Positions 43,343 to 52,141 of a DNA stretch of 64,000 nt are shown piece by piece. The position numbers were made by a program, and so were the translations under genes. The DNA is from Sandaracinaceae bacterium (GTDB lineage: Bacteria > Myxococcota_A > Polyangia > Polyangiales > Houyiibacteriaceae): assembly GCA_020633075.1 (NCBI GenBank), contig JACKEI010000001.1, forward strand, positions 2,122,899-2,186,898, written 5' to 3'. Numbering within the stretch: position 1 is the first letter of the stretch; the number at the start of each line of letters is the position of its first letter. The notes under the pieces were generated by a model. It ran no database searches, was not told where the DNA came from, and worked only from the letters and a program-made list of their open reading frames with translations.

Positions 43343-45265
43343 TCAGCGCGCGCTGAAGCGGTAGCGAGCCCCCATGCGCGGCGCTCCAAAGGTCGGGAAG
43401 TGCACCCCGCGGACGACGCGGTTCACGCAGGACTTGAACTCCTGGCTGCCCTCGCGCGCGCTCGCGCCCTGGACCTGGCCGTTGCCCAGAATGGCGATGT
43501 CGATGGTGACGTTGCTGAGGTTGCCGCCGCGGCCCTGCTCGGGGACCACGCACGCGCCGTACACGCGGTTGACGTTCTGATTCATGACCGCCGCGACCTG
43601 CGCCGAGGTGAGCTGGCCACCGCCCGCGCCGCCGCCGCTGATGTCGCCCATCTCCACGGCGCGGTTCATGGCGTCCTCGTAGCTGAGGCCGCCGCCCCCT
43701 CCCCCGCCGCTCTCGCCAGCGCCTCCGCCGCCGGTGGAAGATCCGCCCGCGGCGTGCCCCCCCCCGCCGCCGTGCCGTCGACCGCCGCCGCCGTGGGGCG
43801 TGTCGGGCAGGGTCTCGGCCGTGCCCTCGATGGCGATCTCGCCCATCTCGTAGAGCCCGTCCAGGTCGGCCTGCGCGAGGCGCTCGGTGTCGCTGGCGTT
43901 GCGGGTGAGCGCAAAGGCGATGCCCGCACCCGCGACCGCGAGGATGATGCCCCCGGCCACCAGCACCTTGGTCCGCCCCGCCCGCTTCTCCGAGGTGGCC
44001 ACCTTCTCGACGGCCACGGCCGTGGCAGCCTGCTTCACCTTCGCGGCGTGCTGCGCGGCGAACCCCGCGAACTCCGGCCACTCGTCCACGAGCTTGCGCT
44101 CGCCTGTGTCCATGTTCATCAGCCGGTGCGTGCCGAGGACCTCGCCGGCCGCGAGCATGCGCACCAGCTCCCTGCCGGAGTAGGGCCCGTGGTCCAGCCC
44201 GTCCTTCACCACGATCCAGCGCTGCGAGTCGTTCTCGGTGACCTGCGCGAGGAGCGAGCCCAGGTCGACGATGGCGGAGGGCGCGGCCCCCGCGGCGGGC
44301 GCGGCCGGCGCGCGAAAGGTCTCGTCGAGTGACACGCGCGCGCCGACTTGGGGACGCTCGCCGGCGCTGGGGTCGGGCGCCACCAGGGACACGCGCCCCG
44401 CGACCCCCGCCTCCCGCAGCGCCACGCCAAAGTCCTCGGTGGGAGCGGGCGCCGGCGCGTGCTGGACCAGCTCGTCCAGCGTCTCGCGCACCACGTCGAA
44501 GATCGCGTAGCGGTTGGCCGGGTCCGGCGCCAAGCACTTCAATAACCAGCTATCGATGTCCGGCGTCGCGTCCGGGTGCGCCTTCGACGGGGGCACGTAG
44601 CCCTGCGCGGTGGAGCGACCGGTGAGCAGCTGGTAGCTGATGGCCCCCACCGAGAACACGTCGGACTGCAGGGTGGCTGCCCCACCCGCCTTCACCTCCG
44701 GGGCGAGGCAGGTCTGCTCCTCCACGGGCAGGACACCGATGCCGAGCTTGCCGACGAGGACGTTCGCGACACCGAACTCCGCGACCTTCACGACGCCGTT
44801 CTGCCCCAGCCAGACCGCGTCGGGGCGCAGGGCCCCGTGGGGCGCCCCGTCCCCGTGCTCCTCGGCGGCCTCGAGGGCCTCGCAGACTGCGTGGATGACC
44901 TGCGCGGTGCCGCGCAGCGACACCGGCTTGCCGGCGCGCTCGGCCAGGCGGGCCGCCAGCGTCTGTCCCTCGATCCACTCGAACGCGAGGACGTAGGCGC
45001 CCAGCGCGAGACCGAGGCCGAAGGTGCTGGCCACGTTGGGGTGGCGGATCTTGGTCGCCGCGCGCACCGCAGCCTTGAGCGCCTGCACGACGGGCTCGGT
45101 CATGTGGGCGGGCCGGAACACCCGCAGCGCGATGGGGCGCTGCGTCTTGGTGTCCTTCGCGCGGTAGAGCGCGCCCAGGGCGTCGGAGTGTGCGAACTCG
45201 ACCACCTCGAAGCGGTTGAGGACGAGCGTACCCGGGGGCAGCGACGGGATGGAGGGGTCGGTCAT
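43343..45265 (-). CDS. Pseudokinase-GYF-TM-AgmX/PglI-tail fusion protein
   Basis: This encodes 640 residues in five parts. Residues ~15-280 are a protein-kinase-like fold without catalysis: the beta3 Lys is replaced (IALRVFRPA), HRD is HGALRP, DFG is EFG. Residues ~345-400 form a GYF_2-type domain (IVVKDGLDHGPYSGRELVRML). A membrane segment lies at ~440-460 (VLVAGGIILAVAGAGIAFAL), a Gly-rich linker at ~485-540, and a C-terminal domain of the AgmX/PglI type at ~555-640 (VTIDIAILGNGQVQGA, FKSCVNRVV), similar to TonB C-termini. The layout suggests signal transfer from cytoplasm to periplasm, possibly in motility or envelope energy coupling. ATG 45265 is preferred over an in-frame GTG at 45271. 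Confidence 0.88.
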   Translation of the reverse strand: MTDPSIPSLPPGTLVLNRFEVVEFAHSDALGALYRAKDTKTQRPIALRVFRPAHMTEPVVQALKAAVRAATKIRHPNVASTFGLGLALGAYVLAFEWIEGQTLAARLAERAGKPVSLRGTAQVIHAVCEALEAAEEHGDGAPHGALRPDAVWLGQNGVVKVAEFGVANVLVGKLGIGVLPVEEQTCLAPEVKAGGAATLQSDVFSVGAISYQLLTGRSTAQGYVPPSKAHPDATPDIDSWLLKCLAPDPANRYAIFDVVRETLDELVQHAPAPAPTEDFGVALREAGVAGRVSLVAPDPSAGERPQVGARVSLDETFRAPAAPAAGAAPSAIVDLGSLLAQVTENDSQRWIVVKDGLDHGPYSGRELVRMLAAGEVLGTHRLMNMDTGERKLVDEWPEFAGFAAQHAAKVKQAATAVAVEKVATSEKRAGRTKVLVAGGIILAVAGAGIAFALTRNASDTERLAQADLDGLYEMGEIAIEGTAETLPDTPHGGGGRRHGGGGGHAAGGSSTGGGGAGESGGGGGGGLSYEDAMNRAVEMGDISGGGAGGGQLTSAQVAAVMNQNVNRVYGACVVPEQGRGGNLSNVTIDIAILGNGQVQGASAREGSQEFKSCVNRVVRGVHFPTFGAPRMGARYRFSAR

Positions 45266-45349
45266 GAGCACGCCCAGAGTACGACGTCGACGCTATCTTT
45301 TTGAAACGAAACTTGTACACTCCGGCTCCGCCGCGCGCGTCCTGATACG

Positions 45350-46084
45350 GTGATCAAGGTCCACGACATCCATCTAAGCTTCAAAAAGCCCGTCCTACGC
45401 GGGGTTTCCCTTGAAGTTCCGCACGAGTGCATCTACGCAGTCATCGGCCCCGGTGCGGCTGGCAAGAGCGTCTTGTTGAAGACCATCGCTGGCCTGCTCA
45501 CGCCGGACACGGGCCAAGTTTGGATCGACGGGGAGGAAGTCACCTTCCACGACGAGCTGAAGCTGGCCGAGCTGCGCAAGAAGATCGGCTACCTGTTCCA
45601 GAACTACGCCCTCTTCGACAAGAGCGTGGGGGACAACATCGCCTTCCCGCTGCGGCGCCTGTTCGGCAACATCGGCGAAGACGAGATCAAAGAGCGCGTG
45701 GCCGAGCGCCTCATGCGCATGTCGTTGCCCGGCTTCGAGGACCGCAACCCGAACAGCCTGTCCGGGGGCCAGAAGAAGCGCATCGGCGTGGCCCGAGCCA
45801 CCATCATGCGCGCGCCCTACATCCTCTATGACGAACCCACGGCGGGCCTGGATCCCGTCACGAGCCAGCGTATCTGCAACCTCATCCGCGACGAAGCCCG
45901 CGAGCAGCGGAGCACCGTCATCGTGGTCTCGAGCGACATCCAGCGCCTGCTCAGCATCGCCGACCGAGTGGGCATGATGCTCCATGGGCAGCTCATCTTC
46001 GACGGAACCGTGGACGAGGCCTTCGCGTCCGCCAACCCGTACGTGCACCAGTTCATCCGCGGCGAGACGGAGGGTCCGCTATGA
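45350..46084 (+). CDS. mlaF: Mla/MCE-type ABC ATPase 1 (H-loop His lost)
   Basis: This encodes 244 residues. Walker A GPGAAGKS (33-40), a perfect signature LSGGQ (137-141) and Walker B YDEPTAG (Asp161, Glu162) are present, but the switch His is replaced by Ser195 in VVSSD. It begins the cluster and its stop overlaps the first permease start. Together with ATPase 2, which has the opposite defect, it probably forms a heterodimer that powers lipid transport between inner and outer membranes. GTG 45350 is the start. Confidence 0.9.
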   Translation: MIKVHDIHLSFKKPVLRGVSLEVPHECIYAVIGPGAAGKSVLLKTIAGLLTPDTGQVWIDGEEVTFHDELKLAELRKKIGYLFQNYALFDKSVGDNIAFPLRRLFGNIGEDEIKERVAERLMRMSLPGFEDRNPNSLSGGQKKRIGVARATIMRAPYILYDEPTAGLDPVTSQRICNLIRDEAREQRSTVIVVSSDIQRLLSIADRVGMMLHGQLIFDGTVDEAFASANPYVHQFIRGETEGPL

Positions 46085-46872
46085 GTAACGGAACGTCGGG
46101 CGCCCTGGCCATTCCCGAGCGGGTGGGCGCCACGCTGCTCGGCATCGCCGGTCAGGCGGGCGGCATCGCCATCATGGCCGGGCAGATCCTGCGGCGCTCG
46201 GCGCCCTGGAAGGTCGACCGGTACGAGTTTATCCGCAACATGTACCGCATGGGCGTGAAGTCGCTGCCCATCCTCGCCGCCACGGCGTTCTTCACGGGCG
46301 CCATCATGGTCATCCAGGCGGCTCCGCTCGTCATCCGGTACAACGCGCGCAGCTTCGTCGGCTGGTCGGCCATCTACACCACGTTCCGTGAGATCGGGCC
46401 GCTGCTGATGGCCCTCATGTTCAACGGACGCGTGGGGGCCAACAACACGGCCGAGCTCGGCACCATGGCCGTCACCGAGCAGCTGGACGCCCTGCGTGCG
46501 CTCGCCATCGATCCCATCGCCTACCTGGTCGTCCCGCGCGCCATCAGCATCGTCATCATCCTCACGCTGCTCTGCGTGATCGGCGACTTCCTCGCCATCG
46601 TGGGCGCCATGGGCATGGCCAGCTTCATGCTGGACGTGAACTGGATGCTCTTCCTCAACTCGTCGCTGCCGCGCCTCGAGGTCTGGGACTTCGCCGTGGG
46701 CGTCATCAAGGCGTTCCTGTTCGGCATCATGATCGCGCTCAACTCCTGCTACTACGGCCTCTCCACCAGCGGTGGGGCGCCGGGTGTGGGCCGCGCCGTC
46801 AACGCCTCGGTCGTCGCGGCCGCCAGCGGCGTCTTCATCGCGGACTACCTGTCCACCTTCATCATGGACTGA
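46081..46872 (+). CDS. mlaE: MlaE-type permease 1
   Basis: This encodes 263 residues of the MlaE/YrbE family, with several membrane segments. Conserved elements are FFTGAIMVIQAAP, FREIGPLLMALMFNGRVGA and TMAVTEQLDALRALAIDP. It forms the membrane dimer of an MCE lipid transporter. The start ATG 46081 overlaps the ATPase 1 stop. It differs clearly from the second permease, so an MlaE heterodimer is likely. Confidence 0.93.
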   Translation: MSNGTSGALAIPERVGATLLGIAGQAGGIAIMAGQILRRSAPWKVDRYEFIRNMYRMGVKSLPILAATAFFTGAIMVIQAAPLVIRYNARSFVGWSAIYTTFREIGPLLMALMFNGRVGANNTAELGTMAVTEQLDALRALAIDPIAYLVVPRAISIVIILTLLCVIGDFLAIVGAMGMASFMLDVNWMLFLNSSLPRLEVWDFAVGVIKAFLFGIMIALNSCYYGLSTSGGAPGVGRAVNASVVAAASGVFIADYLSTFIMD

Positions 46873-46879
46873 CGCGCGC

Positions 46880-47698
46880 ATGACCACCGCCACCGCCGAA
46901 AGCCAAGCCTCAGAACCCGACGACCTCGACGACGTCGAGGAGAGCCAGCTCGAGTTCTACGCGCGCGAGATCAAGGACCTGGTCGGCGTCTTCAGCCGCA
47001 CGCTCTACTACTGCGTCCGCGGCAAGCGCGAGAAGGGCGACATCGCGGCCCAGATGTACGCCATCGGCAACGGCTCCATGTTCTTCATGTGCGTCACCAT
47101 GGCGTTCATCGGCGCCATCGTGGCCTACCAGATGGGCCTGCAGACCAAGAAGATCATCCCCGACATGTCGCTGCTGGGGGCCACCTTCCTCAAGCTGCAG
47201 GTGCGCGACCTGATCGCGTCCGTGGGCGCCATGCCGCTCGCCACCCGCGTGGGCGCGGGCATCGCGGCCGAGATCGGCTCCATGGTGGTCACGGAGCAAA
47301 CGGACGCGCTGCGCATGAGCGCCGCCGACCCGGTGGACTTCTTGGTGGTCCCGCGCTTCATCGCGTCGGTCATCATGGGCACCGTCGTGCTGTGCGTGGG
47401 CGGCGGCGTGGGCATCTTCTCCGGAATGCTGGTCGCCATGGTCAGCTTCGATGTGAACCCCAACACCTTCCTCAACTTCAGCATGCTCACGTCGGGCGAC
47501 GTGATCCTCGGCCTGCTCAAGATGGTCACCTACGGCGGCACCATCGCCATCGTCAGCTCCCAGCGCGGCTTGCGCACCTTCGGCGGGTCCGAGGGCGTGG
47601 GCATCGCCACCACCGAGGCCGTCGTCGGCTCGTTGTTCGGTATCATCGTCTGGCAGTTCATCCTCAGCGCCATCGGCTACGTGCTGCTCCCCGCCTGA
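46880..47698 (+). CDS. mlaE: MlaE-type permease 2
   Basis: This encodes 272 residues. A 45-residue acidic cytoplasmic head (EPDDLDDVEESQLEFY) precedes the MlaE core, with AFIGAIVAYQMGLQ, VRDLIASVGAMPLATRVGAGI and MVVTEQTDALRMSAADP. The start ATG 46880 lies 7 bp after permease 1, so the two are translated together. The head is absent from permease 1 and could bind one of the ATPases selectively. Confidence 0.92.
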   Translation: MTTATAESQASEPDDLDDVEESQLEFYAREIKDLVGVFSRTLYYCVRGKREKGDIAAQMYAIGNGSMFFMCVTMAFIGAIVAYQMGLQTKKIIPDMSLLGATFLKLQVRDLIASVGAMPLATRVGAGIAAEIGSMVVTEQTDALRMSAADPVDFLVVPRFIASVIMGTVVLCVGGGVGIFSGMLVAMVSFDVNPNTFLNFSMLTSGDVILGLLKMVTYGGTIAIVSSQRGLRTFGGSEGVGIATTEAVVGSLFGIIVWQFILSAIGYVLLPA

Positions 47699-47700
47699 TC

Positions 47701-48459
47701 ATGTCCATCATCTTCGAGAACATTCACAAGGCCTTCGGTCCCAAGGTCATCCTCAAGGGGGTGGACCTCGAGATCGGCACTGGCGAGTGCTTCTTCATCA
47801 TCGGTGGCTCGGGCGTGGGCAAGAGCGTGCTCATCAAGCACCTCATCGGCCTCCTGCGCCCAGACGACGGAAACATCTATCTGGGCGAGCGCAAGCCGGA
47901 GAACGAGGTCAGCCGCAAGTCCGAGACCGAGCTGTACCCCGTGCGCATGCGCTGCGCGATGGTGTTCCAGAACTCCACCCTGTTCGACTCCATGAACGCC
48001 GTGGAGAACGTGGCCCTGCCGCTCCGCAAGCACAAGGGCCTGTCCATGGACCAGGCGCTCGAGCAGGCCATGGTGCAGCTGGAGAAGGTCCACATGCAGG
48101 ACTTCGCCAAGTCCTTCCCGGCGGAGCTGGGCGACGGCATGCGCAAGCGCGTCGCGATCGCCCGCGCGCTCACCCTCGACCCGGAGTACGTGCTCTTCGA
48201 CGAGCCCACGACCTCTCTCGACCCCATCAGCGCCCGCCGGGTGGACCAGATGATTCGGGAGCTGTGCGACGTGGTCGGCGTGACCAGCATTGTGGTCAGC
48301 CACGACTTGGTGTCGATTGAGTCGATCTCAGATCGCATCGCGATGCTGTATAAGGGAACCGTTCGCCTGCTCGGTACGTGGGCGGACTTCGAAAACACCG
48401 ACGACCCCGTGGTGAGGCAGTTCATCAGGGGAGAGGCGGAAGGGCCGATAGAGCTATGA
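47701..48459 (+). CDS. mlaF: Mla/MCE-type ABC ATPase 2 (degenerate signature)
   Basis: This encodes 252 residues. Walker A GGSGVGKS (35-42), Walker B FDEPTTS (Asp167, Glu168) and switch His201 (VVSHD) are intact, but the signature LSGGQ is replaced by ELGDGM (142-147). This is the mirror image of ATPase 1. ATPase 2 starts 2 bp after permease 2, and its stop overlaps the MCE gene (ATGA). It ends with a tail of the form VRQFIRGEAEGPIEL, close to that of ATPase 1 (HQFIRGETEGPL), which supports a common origin. Confidence 0.92.
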   Translation: MSIIFENIHKAFGPKVILKGVDLEIGTGECFFIIGGSGVGKSVLIKHLIGLLRPDDGNIYLGERKPENEVSRKSETELYPVRMRCAMVFQNSTLFDSMNAVENVALPLRKHKGLSMDQALEQAMVQLEKVHMQDFAKSFPAELGDGMRKRVAIARALTLDPEYVLFDEPTTSLDPISARRVDQMIRELCDVVGVTSIVVSHDLVSIESISDRIAMLYKGTVRLLGTWADFENTDDPVVRQFIRGEAEGPIEL

Positions 48460-49475
48460 GTAAAGGTGGAATGTCTCTCGAGGTGCGCGTCGGCCTGCTG
48501 ATCTTGGTCGCAGTGGCGCTGCTGGGCGTGTTCGTGGTCGCGCTTGGCGGTGGCCCTGGTGGCGACGTCAAGACGCTCTACATCGACTTCGACAACCCCG
48601 GAAACGTGCTGGGCGGGGCTCCCGTCAACATCGGCAACATCCGCGTGGGTCGCGTCGAGGAGATCGAGTACCGCGGCGGTCTGCTGGACCCGGACACGGG
48701 GCGCAGCCCGCTCATCCGGATTCGCCTCCAGATCCAAGAGGAGTACTTCGGCAGCATCCGCGAGGACGCGCGCGTGTACGTCACGTCCACCAGCATCGTG
48801 GGAGAGAGCCTGATCGCCATCGACCCGGGCAGCCAGGACCGCCCGGCCGTCGCGGACGGGCACATCCTGGTCGGCATCGACCCGCCGCGCATGGACCAGG
48901 CCTTCGCCATGATGTTCGAGCTGCTCGAGAACATCCACGGCCTGCTGCGCGACAACCGCGAGGAGCTGGACTCGCTGCTCTCGGCGGCCGCCAACATGGT
49001 GCGCTCCCTCGACGGCATCTTCACGCGCCACGGGGACCGCATCGACCGCATCATGCAGAACATCGAGACGGCGACGGACCAGACCAACGACCTGCTGGGC
49101 AACGCCAACGAGCTCATCACGGGGCCCCGCGTGCAGCGCACCCTCCGCAACGTGGACGGCATCACCAGCAGCATCAACCGCGACATCGACCCCCTGCTGG
49201 CGGACGCGCGCAGCATCGCCGGCAAGGTGGACGACCTGCTGGACATGCTGGGCGAGGAGCAGCAGGCCCAGATTCAGTCCACGATCGCCGATGTGTCGGA
49301 CATCTCGCACCGCGCCACGGGCATCACCCAGGACGCCGAGCAGATCGTCACGCACATTCGCCAGGGCCGCGGTACAGTCGGCGCCATGCTCATGGACGAG
49401 GAAATCTACGACGACGTCCAGGAGATGCTGCGCGACCTCAAGCACAACCCCTGGAAGCTGTTCTGGCGCGAGTAA
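48456..49475 (+). CDS. mlaD: MCE-domain substrate-binding protein (MlaD-like)
   Basis: This encodes 339 residues. One N-terminal membrane segment (VGLLILVAVALLGVFVVAL) is followed by an MCE domain (TLYIDFDNPGNVLGGAPVNIGNIRVG onward, given here in short) and a long, mostly helical C-terminus ending WKLFWRE. MlaD-type proteins form a hexameric ring in the periplasm and pass lipids to or from the permease. It is the last gene of the ABC cluster and overlaps the ATPase 2 stop. Confidence 0.92.
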   Translation: MSKGGMSLEVRVGLLILVAVALLGVFVVALGGGPGGDVKTLYIDFDNPGNVLGGAPVNIGNIRVGRVEEIEYRGGLLDPDTGRSPLIRIRLQIQEEYFGSIREDARVYVTSTSIVGESLIAIDPGSQDRPAVADGHILVGIDPPRMDQAFAMMFELLENIHGLLRDNREELDSLLSAAANMVRSLDGIFTRHGDRIDRIMQNIETATDQTNDLLGNANELITGPRVQRTLRNVDGITSSINRDIDPLLADARSIAGKVDDLLDMLGEEQQAQIQSTIADVSDISHRATGITQDAEQIVTHIRQGRGTVGAMLMDEEIYDDVQEMLRDLKHNPWKLFWRE

Positions 49476-49515
49476 ACTCGGCCTCCCCGCGCCCATCTGG
49501 TCACCGGTTGAGGCG

Positions 49516-49544
49516 TTGACATGAAGCATCCCCCCCTGCAAACT
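49516..49544 (+). promoter_or_regulatory. Candidate promoter for the coiled-coil protein gene
   Basis: TTGACA is followed after 17 bases by CAAACT, which is a weak -10 match, so confidence is modest. Just downstream, between 49552 and 49573, is the perfect inverted repeat GGGTCA/TGACCC with an 11-base T-rich loop; it could be an operator or a stem at the transcript 5' end. Confidence 0.4.
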
Positions 49545-49590
49545 ACTTGACGGGTCAGCGCGTTTTTTGACCCACGGAGCAGCACCACCG

Positions 49591-50355
49591 ATGTCCGATC
49601 AGAAGGAATCCTCCGTCCTATTCAACCTCAAGGAGCTGATGAACCTCGAGGAGGACCGCATCCAGTCCGAGGCCGAAGCGGCCGAGGCGGCTGCGAAGGC
49701 CGAGCGGGAGCGCATCGCGGCCGAGGCAGCCGCCCGGAAGGCAGCCGAAGAGGCCCGTATCCGTGCGGAGCAGGAGGCCGCCGCGGCCGCCGAGCGTGCA
49801 CAGCGCGAGGAAGAAGAGCGCCTGCGCCGTGAGGCCGAGGAAGGTGCGCTGCGGGTCCGTCTCGAGGCAGAAGCTGCGGCCCGGGCCGAGGAGCAGGCGC
49901 GCCTGCTGGCGCACGAGCAGAAGCTCGCCACCATCGAGGCGGAGAAGAAGAAGGGCGTTCACCCGGGCATCATCGTGGGCATCATCCTGCTGTTGGTGGG
50001 CGGCGGCGTGGGAGCCTACTTCGGGGTCGTGAAGCCTCAGCTGGAAGAACGCGACCGTGCCGCACGTGTGGCCGCCGAGCAGGCCGAGCACGAGCGTGTC
50101 GCGCGAGAGGCGGAGCGTGCGCGCCTGAACGCCGAGGCGGAGCGCGCCCAGGCTGAAGCGCGGACCGCACGCGAGCAGGCGGCGGCGGCCCAGGCGGCGG
50201 CTGCGGCGGCGGCGGCCAGCATGAGCACCAGCGGTGGCGGCGGTGGCGGCGGCGGTCGTCGGCCCAGTCGTCCCAGTGGCGGCGGTGGCGGCGGTGGCGG
50301 TGGCGGCGGTGGCGGCGGCATGAGCAACAACCCGCTCAGCGGCCTCGACTTCTGA
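49591..50355 (+). CDS. Ala/Glu-rich coiled-coil membrane protein with Gly tail
   Basis: This encodes 254 residues: a short N-terminus, a long Ala/Glu/Arg coiled coil (~20-115), one membrane segment near 125-147 (PGIIVGIILLLVGGGVGAYFG), a second Ala/Glu/Arg coiled coil and a poly-Gly tail ending NNPLSGLDF. The architecture resembles TolA-type rods in outline but there is no TolA C-terminal domain. The role is unknown. It lies 115 bp behind the MCE operon and could be part of the same envelope system or independent. The in-frame start at 49567 is less likely than ATG 49591. Confidence 0.75.
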   Translation: MSDQKESSVLFNLKELMNLEEDRIQSEAEAAEAAAKAERERIAAEAAARKAAEEARIRAEQEAAAAAERAQREEEERLRREAEEGALRVRLEAEAAARAEEQARLLAHEQKLATIEAEKKKGVHPGIIVGIILLLVGGGVGAYFGVVKPQLEERDRAARVAAEQAEHERVAREAERARLNAEAERAQAEARTAREQAAAAQAAAAAAAASMSTSGGGGGGGGRRPSRPSGGGGGGGGGGGGGGMSNNPLSGLDF

Positions 50356-50378
50356 GCCCGGTCGATCCAAGCACCAGC

Positions 50379-51125
50379 ATGACTGACGAGCTAGTTCAGC
50401 CTCGCGCGCCCAGTGCGCGCGAGCGCTTGGTGCTGCCGCTGGACGTGCCGGACCTGGTCAGCGCCCAGGCCCTCATTGCGCTACTCAAGAGCGACGTGGG
50501 CGTCTTCAAGGTGGGGCTCGAGCTGTTCACCGCAGTGGGCCCGGACGCCGTACGGGCCGTGCATGACGCTGGGGCGGCGTGCTTCCTGGACCTGAAGCTG
50601 CACGACATCCCCGCCACCATGGCAAAGGCCACAGCTTCTGCGGCCAGGCTGGGCGTGCGCTTTCTGACGGTGCACGCGGCAGCGGGGCCCAGCGCCCTAC
50701 GTGCGGTGGCGGCCGAAGCGGGCGACACGACCCTGCTCGCGGTGACCGTGCTGACCTCCATGGACGACGCAGAGCTGCTGCAGGTGGGGCTGGCGGGCCC
50801 GGCCGCGCAGGCTGTGGAGCGCCTGGGCGCCCTCAGCGTGGAGGCTGGCGTGGGTGGCTTGGTCTGCTCGCCGCTCGAAGTGGGGCTGCTGCGCAACCGC
50901 CTGGGCAGCGGCCCTGCCCTCATGGTCCCCGGAGTGCGGCCCGCTGGGGCGGCCGTCGGCGACCAGAAGCGCGTGGCCACGCCGGCCAGCGCCATCCGGG
51001 ACGGGGCGGACTACTTGGTCGTCGGGCGACCCATCCGTGACGCCGAAGACCCGGTCGCTGCCGCCCGGGCGGTGGTGGCAGAGATCGAAGGCGCGCTGGC
51101 CGCGCGCTCCCGGGTCCCCGCGTGA
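50379..51125 (+). CDS. pyrF: Orotidine 5'-phosphate decarboxylase
   Basis: This encodes 248 residues. It converts OMP to UMP, the last step of de novo UMP synthesis. The catalytic Lys-Asp array lies in FLDLKLHDIPAT and the phosphate-binding GADYLVVGRPI is at the C-terminal side. ATG 50379 is followed by a 10-residue tail before the barrel. It overlaps the RNA methyltransferase start (GTGA at 51122), while pyrE is far away at 21333. Confidence 0.95.
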   Translation: MTDELVQPRAPSARERLVLPLDVPDLVSAQALIALLKSDVGVFKVGLELFTAVGPDAVRAVHDAGAACFLDLKLHDIPATMAKATASAARLGVRFLTVHAAAGPSALRAVAAEAGDTTLLAVTVLTSMDDAELLQVGLAGPAAQAVERLGALSVEAGVGGLVCSPLEVGLLRNRLGSGPALMVPGVRPAGAAVGDQKRVATPASAIRDGADYLVVGRPIRDAEDPVAAARAVVAEIEGALAARSRVPA

Positions 51126-51868
51126 AGCGCATCCTGACGGGGCCGCGCTTCGTCGCCGAGGCGCTGCGCAGCGGGGCCCGGCAGCAGGTGCACGTGGTGT
51201 ACGTGCACGAAGGCGACTCCGAGTCCCTGCGCGAGGTGCGGATGCTCGCCGAGAAGGGCAAGGTGCGCGTCGAGGAGCGTCCGCGCGCCGTGCTGGACGA
51301 CCTGGCGAAGGGCGTGAAGCACCAGGGCGTGGTCGCCATCACCGGGGACTACCCCTACGTGGACATGGCGGAGCTCCAAGCGCAGGCGGGGCCCTGCCCG
51401 CTCTTCGTCGCGCTGGACAGCCTGACCGACCCCCACAACTTCGGCGCCATCGTGCGCAGCGCGGTGGCCTTCGGGGCTCACGGCATCCTGATCCCCAAGC
51501 ACAACTCGGTGAGCGTCACCCCCGTGGTCGTGCGCGTGTCGGCGGGGGCCACGGAGCGCGCGCGCATCGTGCGGGTGACCAACCTGCAGCGCACGCTCAT
51601 GTCCCTGCGCGACGACGGCCTACAGATCGTCGGGCTGGACGGCGACGGCGACACGAGCATCTATGCGTTGCCCGAGGCGCCACAGGGCCGTGTCCTGGTC
51701 ATCGGCTCCGAGGGCGAGGGCATGCGCCGCATGGTGCGCGAGCGCTGCGACCTCGTCGCGCACATCCCCATCACTGGCGAGGCCGAGTCGCTCAACGCAT
51801 CGGTGGCCGCCGGCATCGCCCTCGCAGAGGCGCGCCGCCAACAGCTGGCTGCGGGCAGCGCAGGGTAG
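51122..51868 (+). CDS. TrmH/SpoU-family RNA methyltransferase (RlmB-like)
   Basis: This encodes 248 residues. A small N-terminal substrate-binding domain (ILTGPRFVAEALRSG) precedes the SPOUT domain with motif 1 DSLTDPHNFGAIVRSA, motif 2 VIGSEGEGMRRMV and motif 3 IPITGEAESLNASVAAGI. This layout matches RlmB, which 2'-O-methylates G2251 of 23S rRNA, though other SpoU members cannot be excluded. Its GTG start overlaps the pyrF stop. Confidence 0.92.
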   Translation: MKRILTGPRFVAEALRSGARQQVHVVYVHEGDSESLREVRMLAEKGKVRVEERPRAVLDDLAKGVKHQGVVAITGDYPYVDMAELQAQAGPCPLFVALDSLTDPHNFGAIVRSAVAFGAHGILIPKHNSVSVTPVVVRVSAGATERARIVRVTNLQRTLMSLRDDGLQIVGLDGDGDTSIYALPEAPQGRVLVIGSEGEGMRRMVRERCDLVAHIPITGEAESLNASVAAGIALAEARRQQLAAGSAG

Positions 51869-51901
51869 GCAGCGCGCCCCTCAGCCGATAGACTCCACGC
51901 C

Positions 51902-52129
51902 ATGGAAGCGTGGATGATCATTCAGGGAGTCGGGGCCGTGGGCGCCGTCGGGAGTCTCGTGGGCGCGGGGCTGGCGTTCAAGCGCGGCAAGAAGCCGCTG
52001 GCCGTGGGCGCGCTGCTGCTGGCAGGGGTCTTCGGCTTCCTGGTGCTCAACGCCACGGCCTTCGTGCCCACCCCCGTGGACAGCGAGGTCGCGCCCACGC
52101 CCGAAGACGACTTCGACGCCCCCCTCTGA
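51902..52129 (+). CDS. Small two-TM membrane protein
   Basis: This encodes 75 residues with two hydrophobic segments (residues ~5-27 and ~33-55) separated by a basic turn KRGKKP, and an acidic, Pro-rich tail (PTPEDDFDAPL). The function is unknown. It lies between the RNA methyltransferase and the convergent MoaB-like gene. Confidence 0.65.
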   Translation: MEAWMIIQGVGAVGAVGSLVGAGLAFKRGKKPLAVGALLLAGVFGFLVLNATAFVPTPVDSEVAPTPEDDFDAPL

Positions 52130-52141
52130 CACCCGCGCGCG

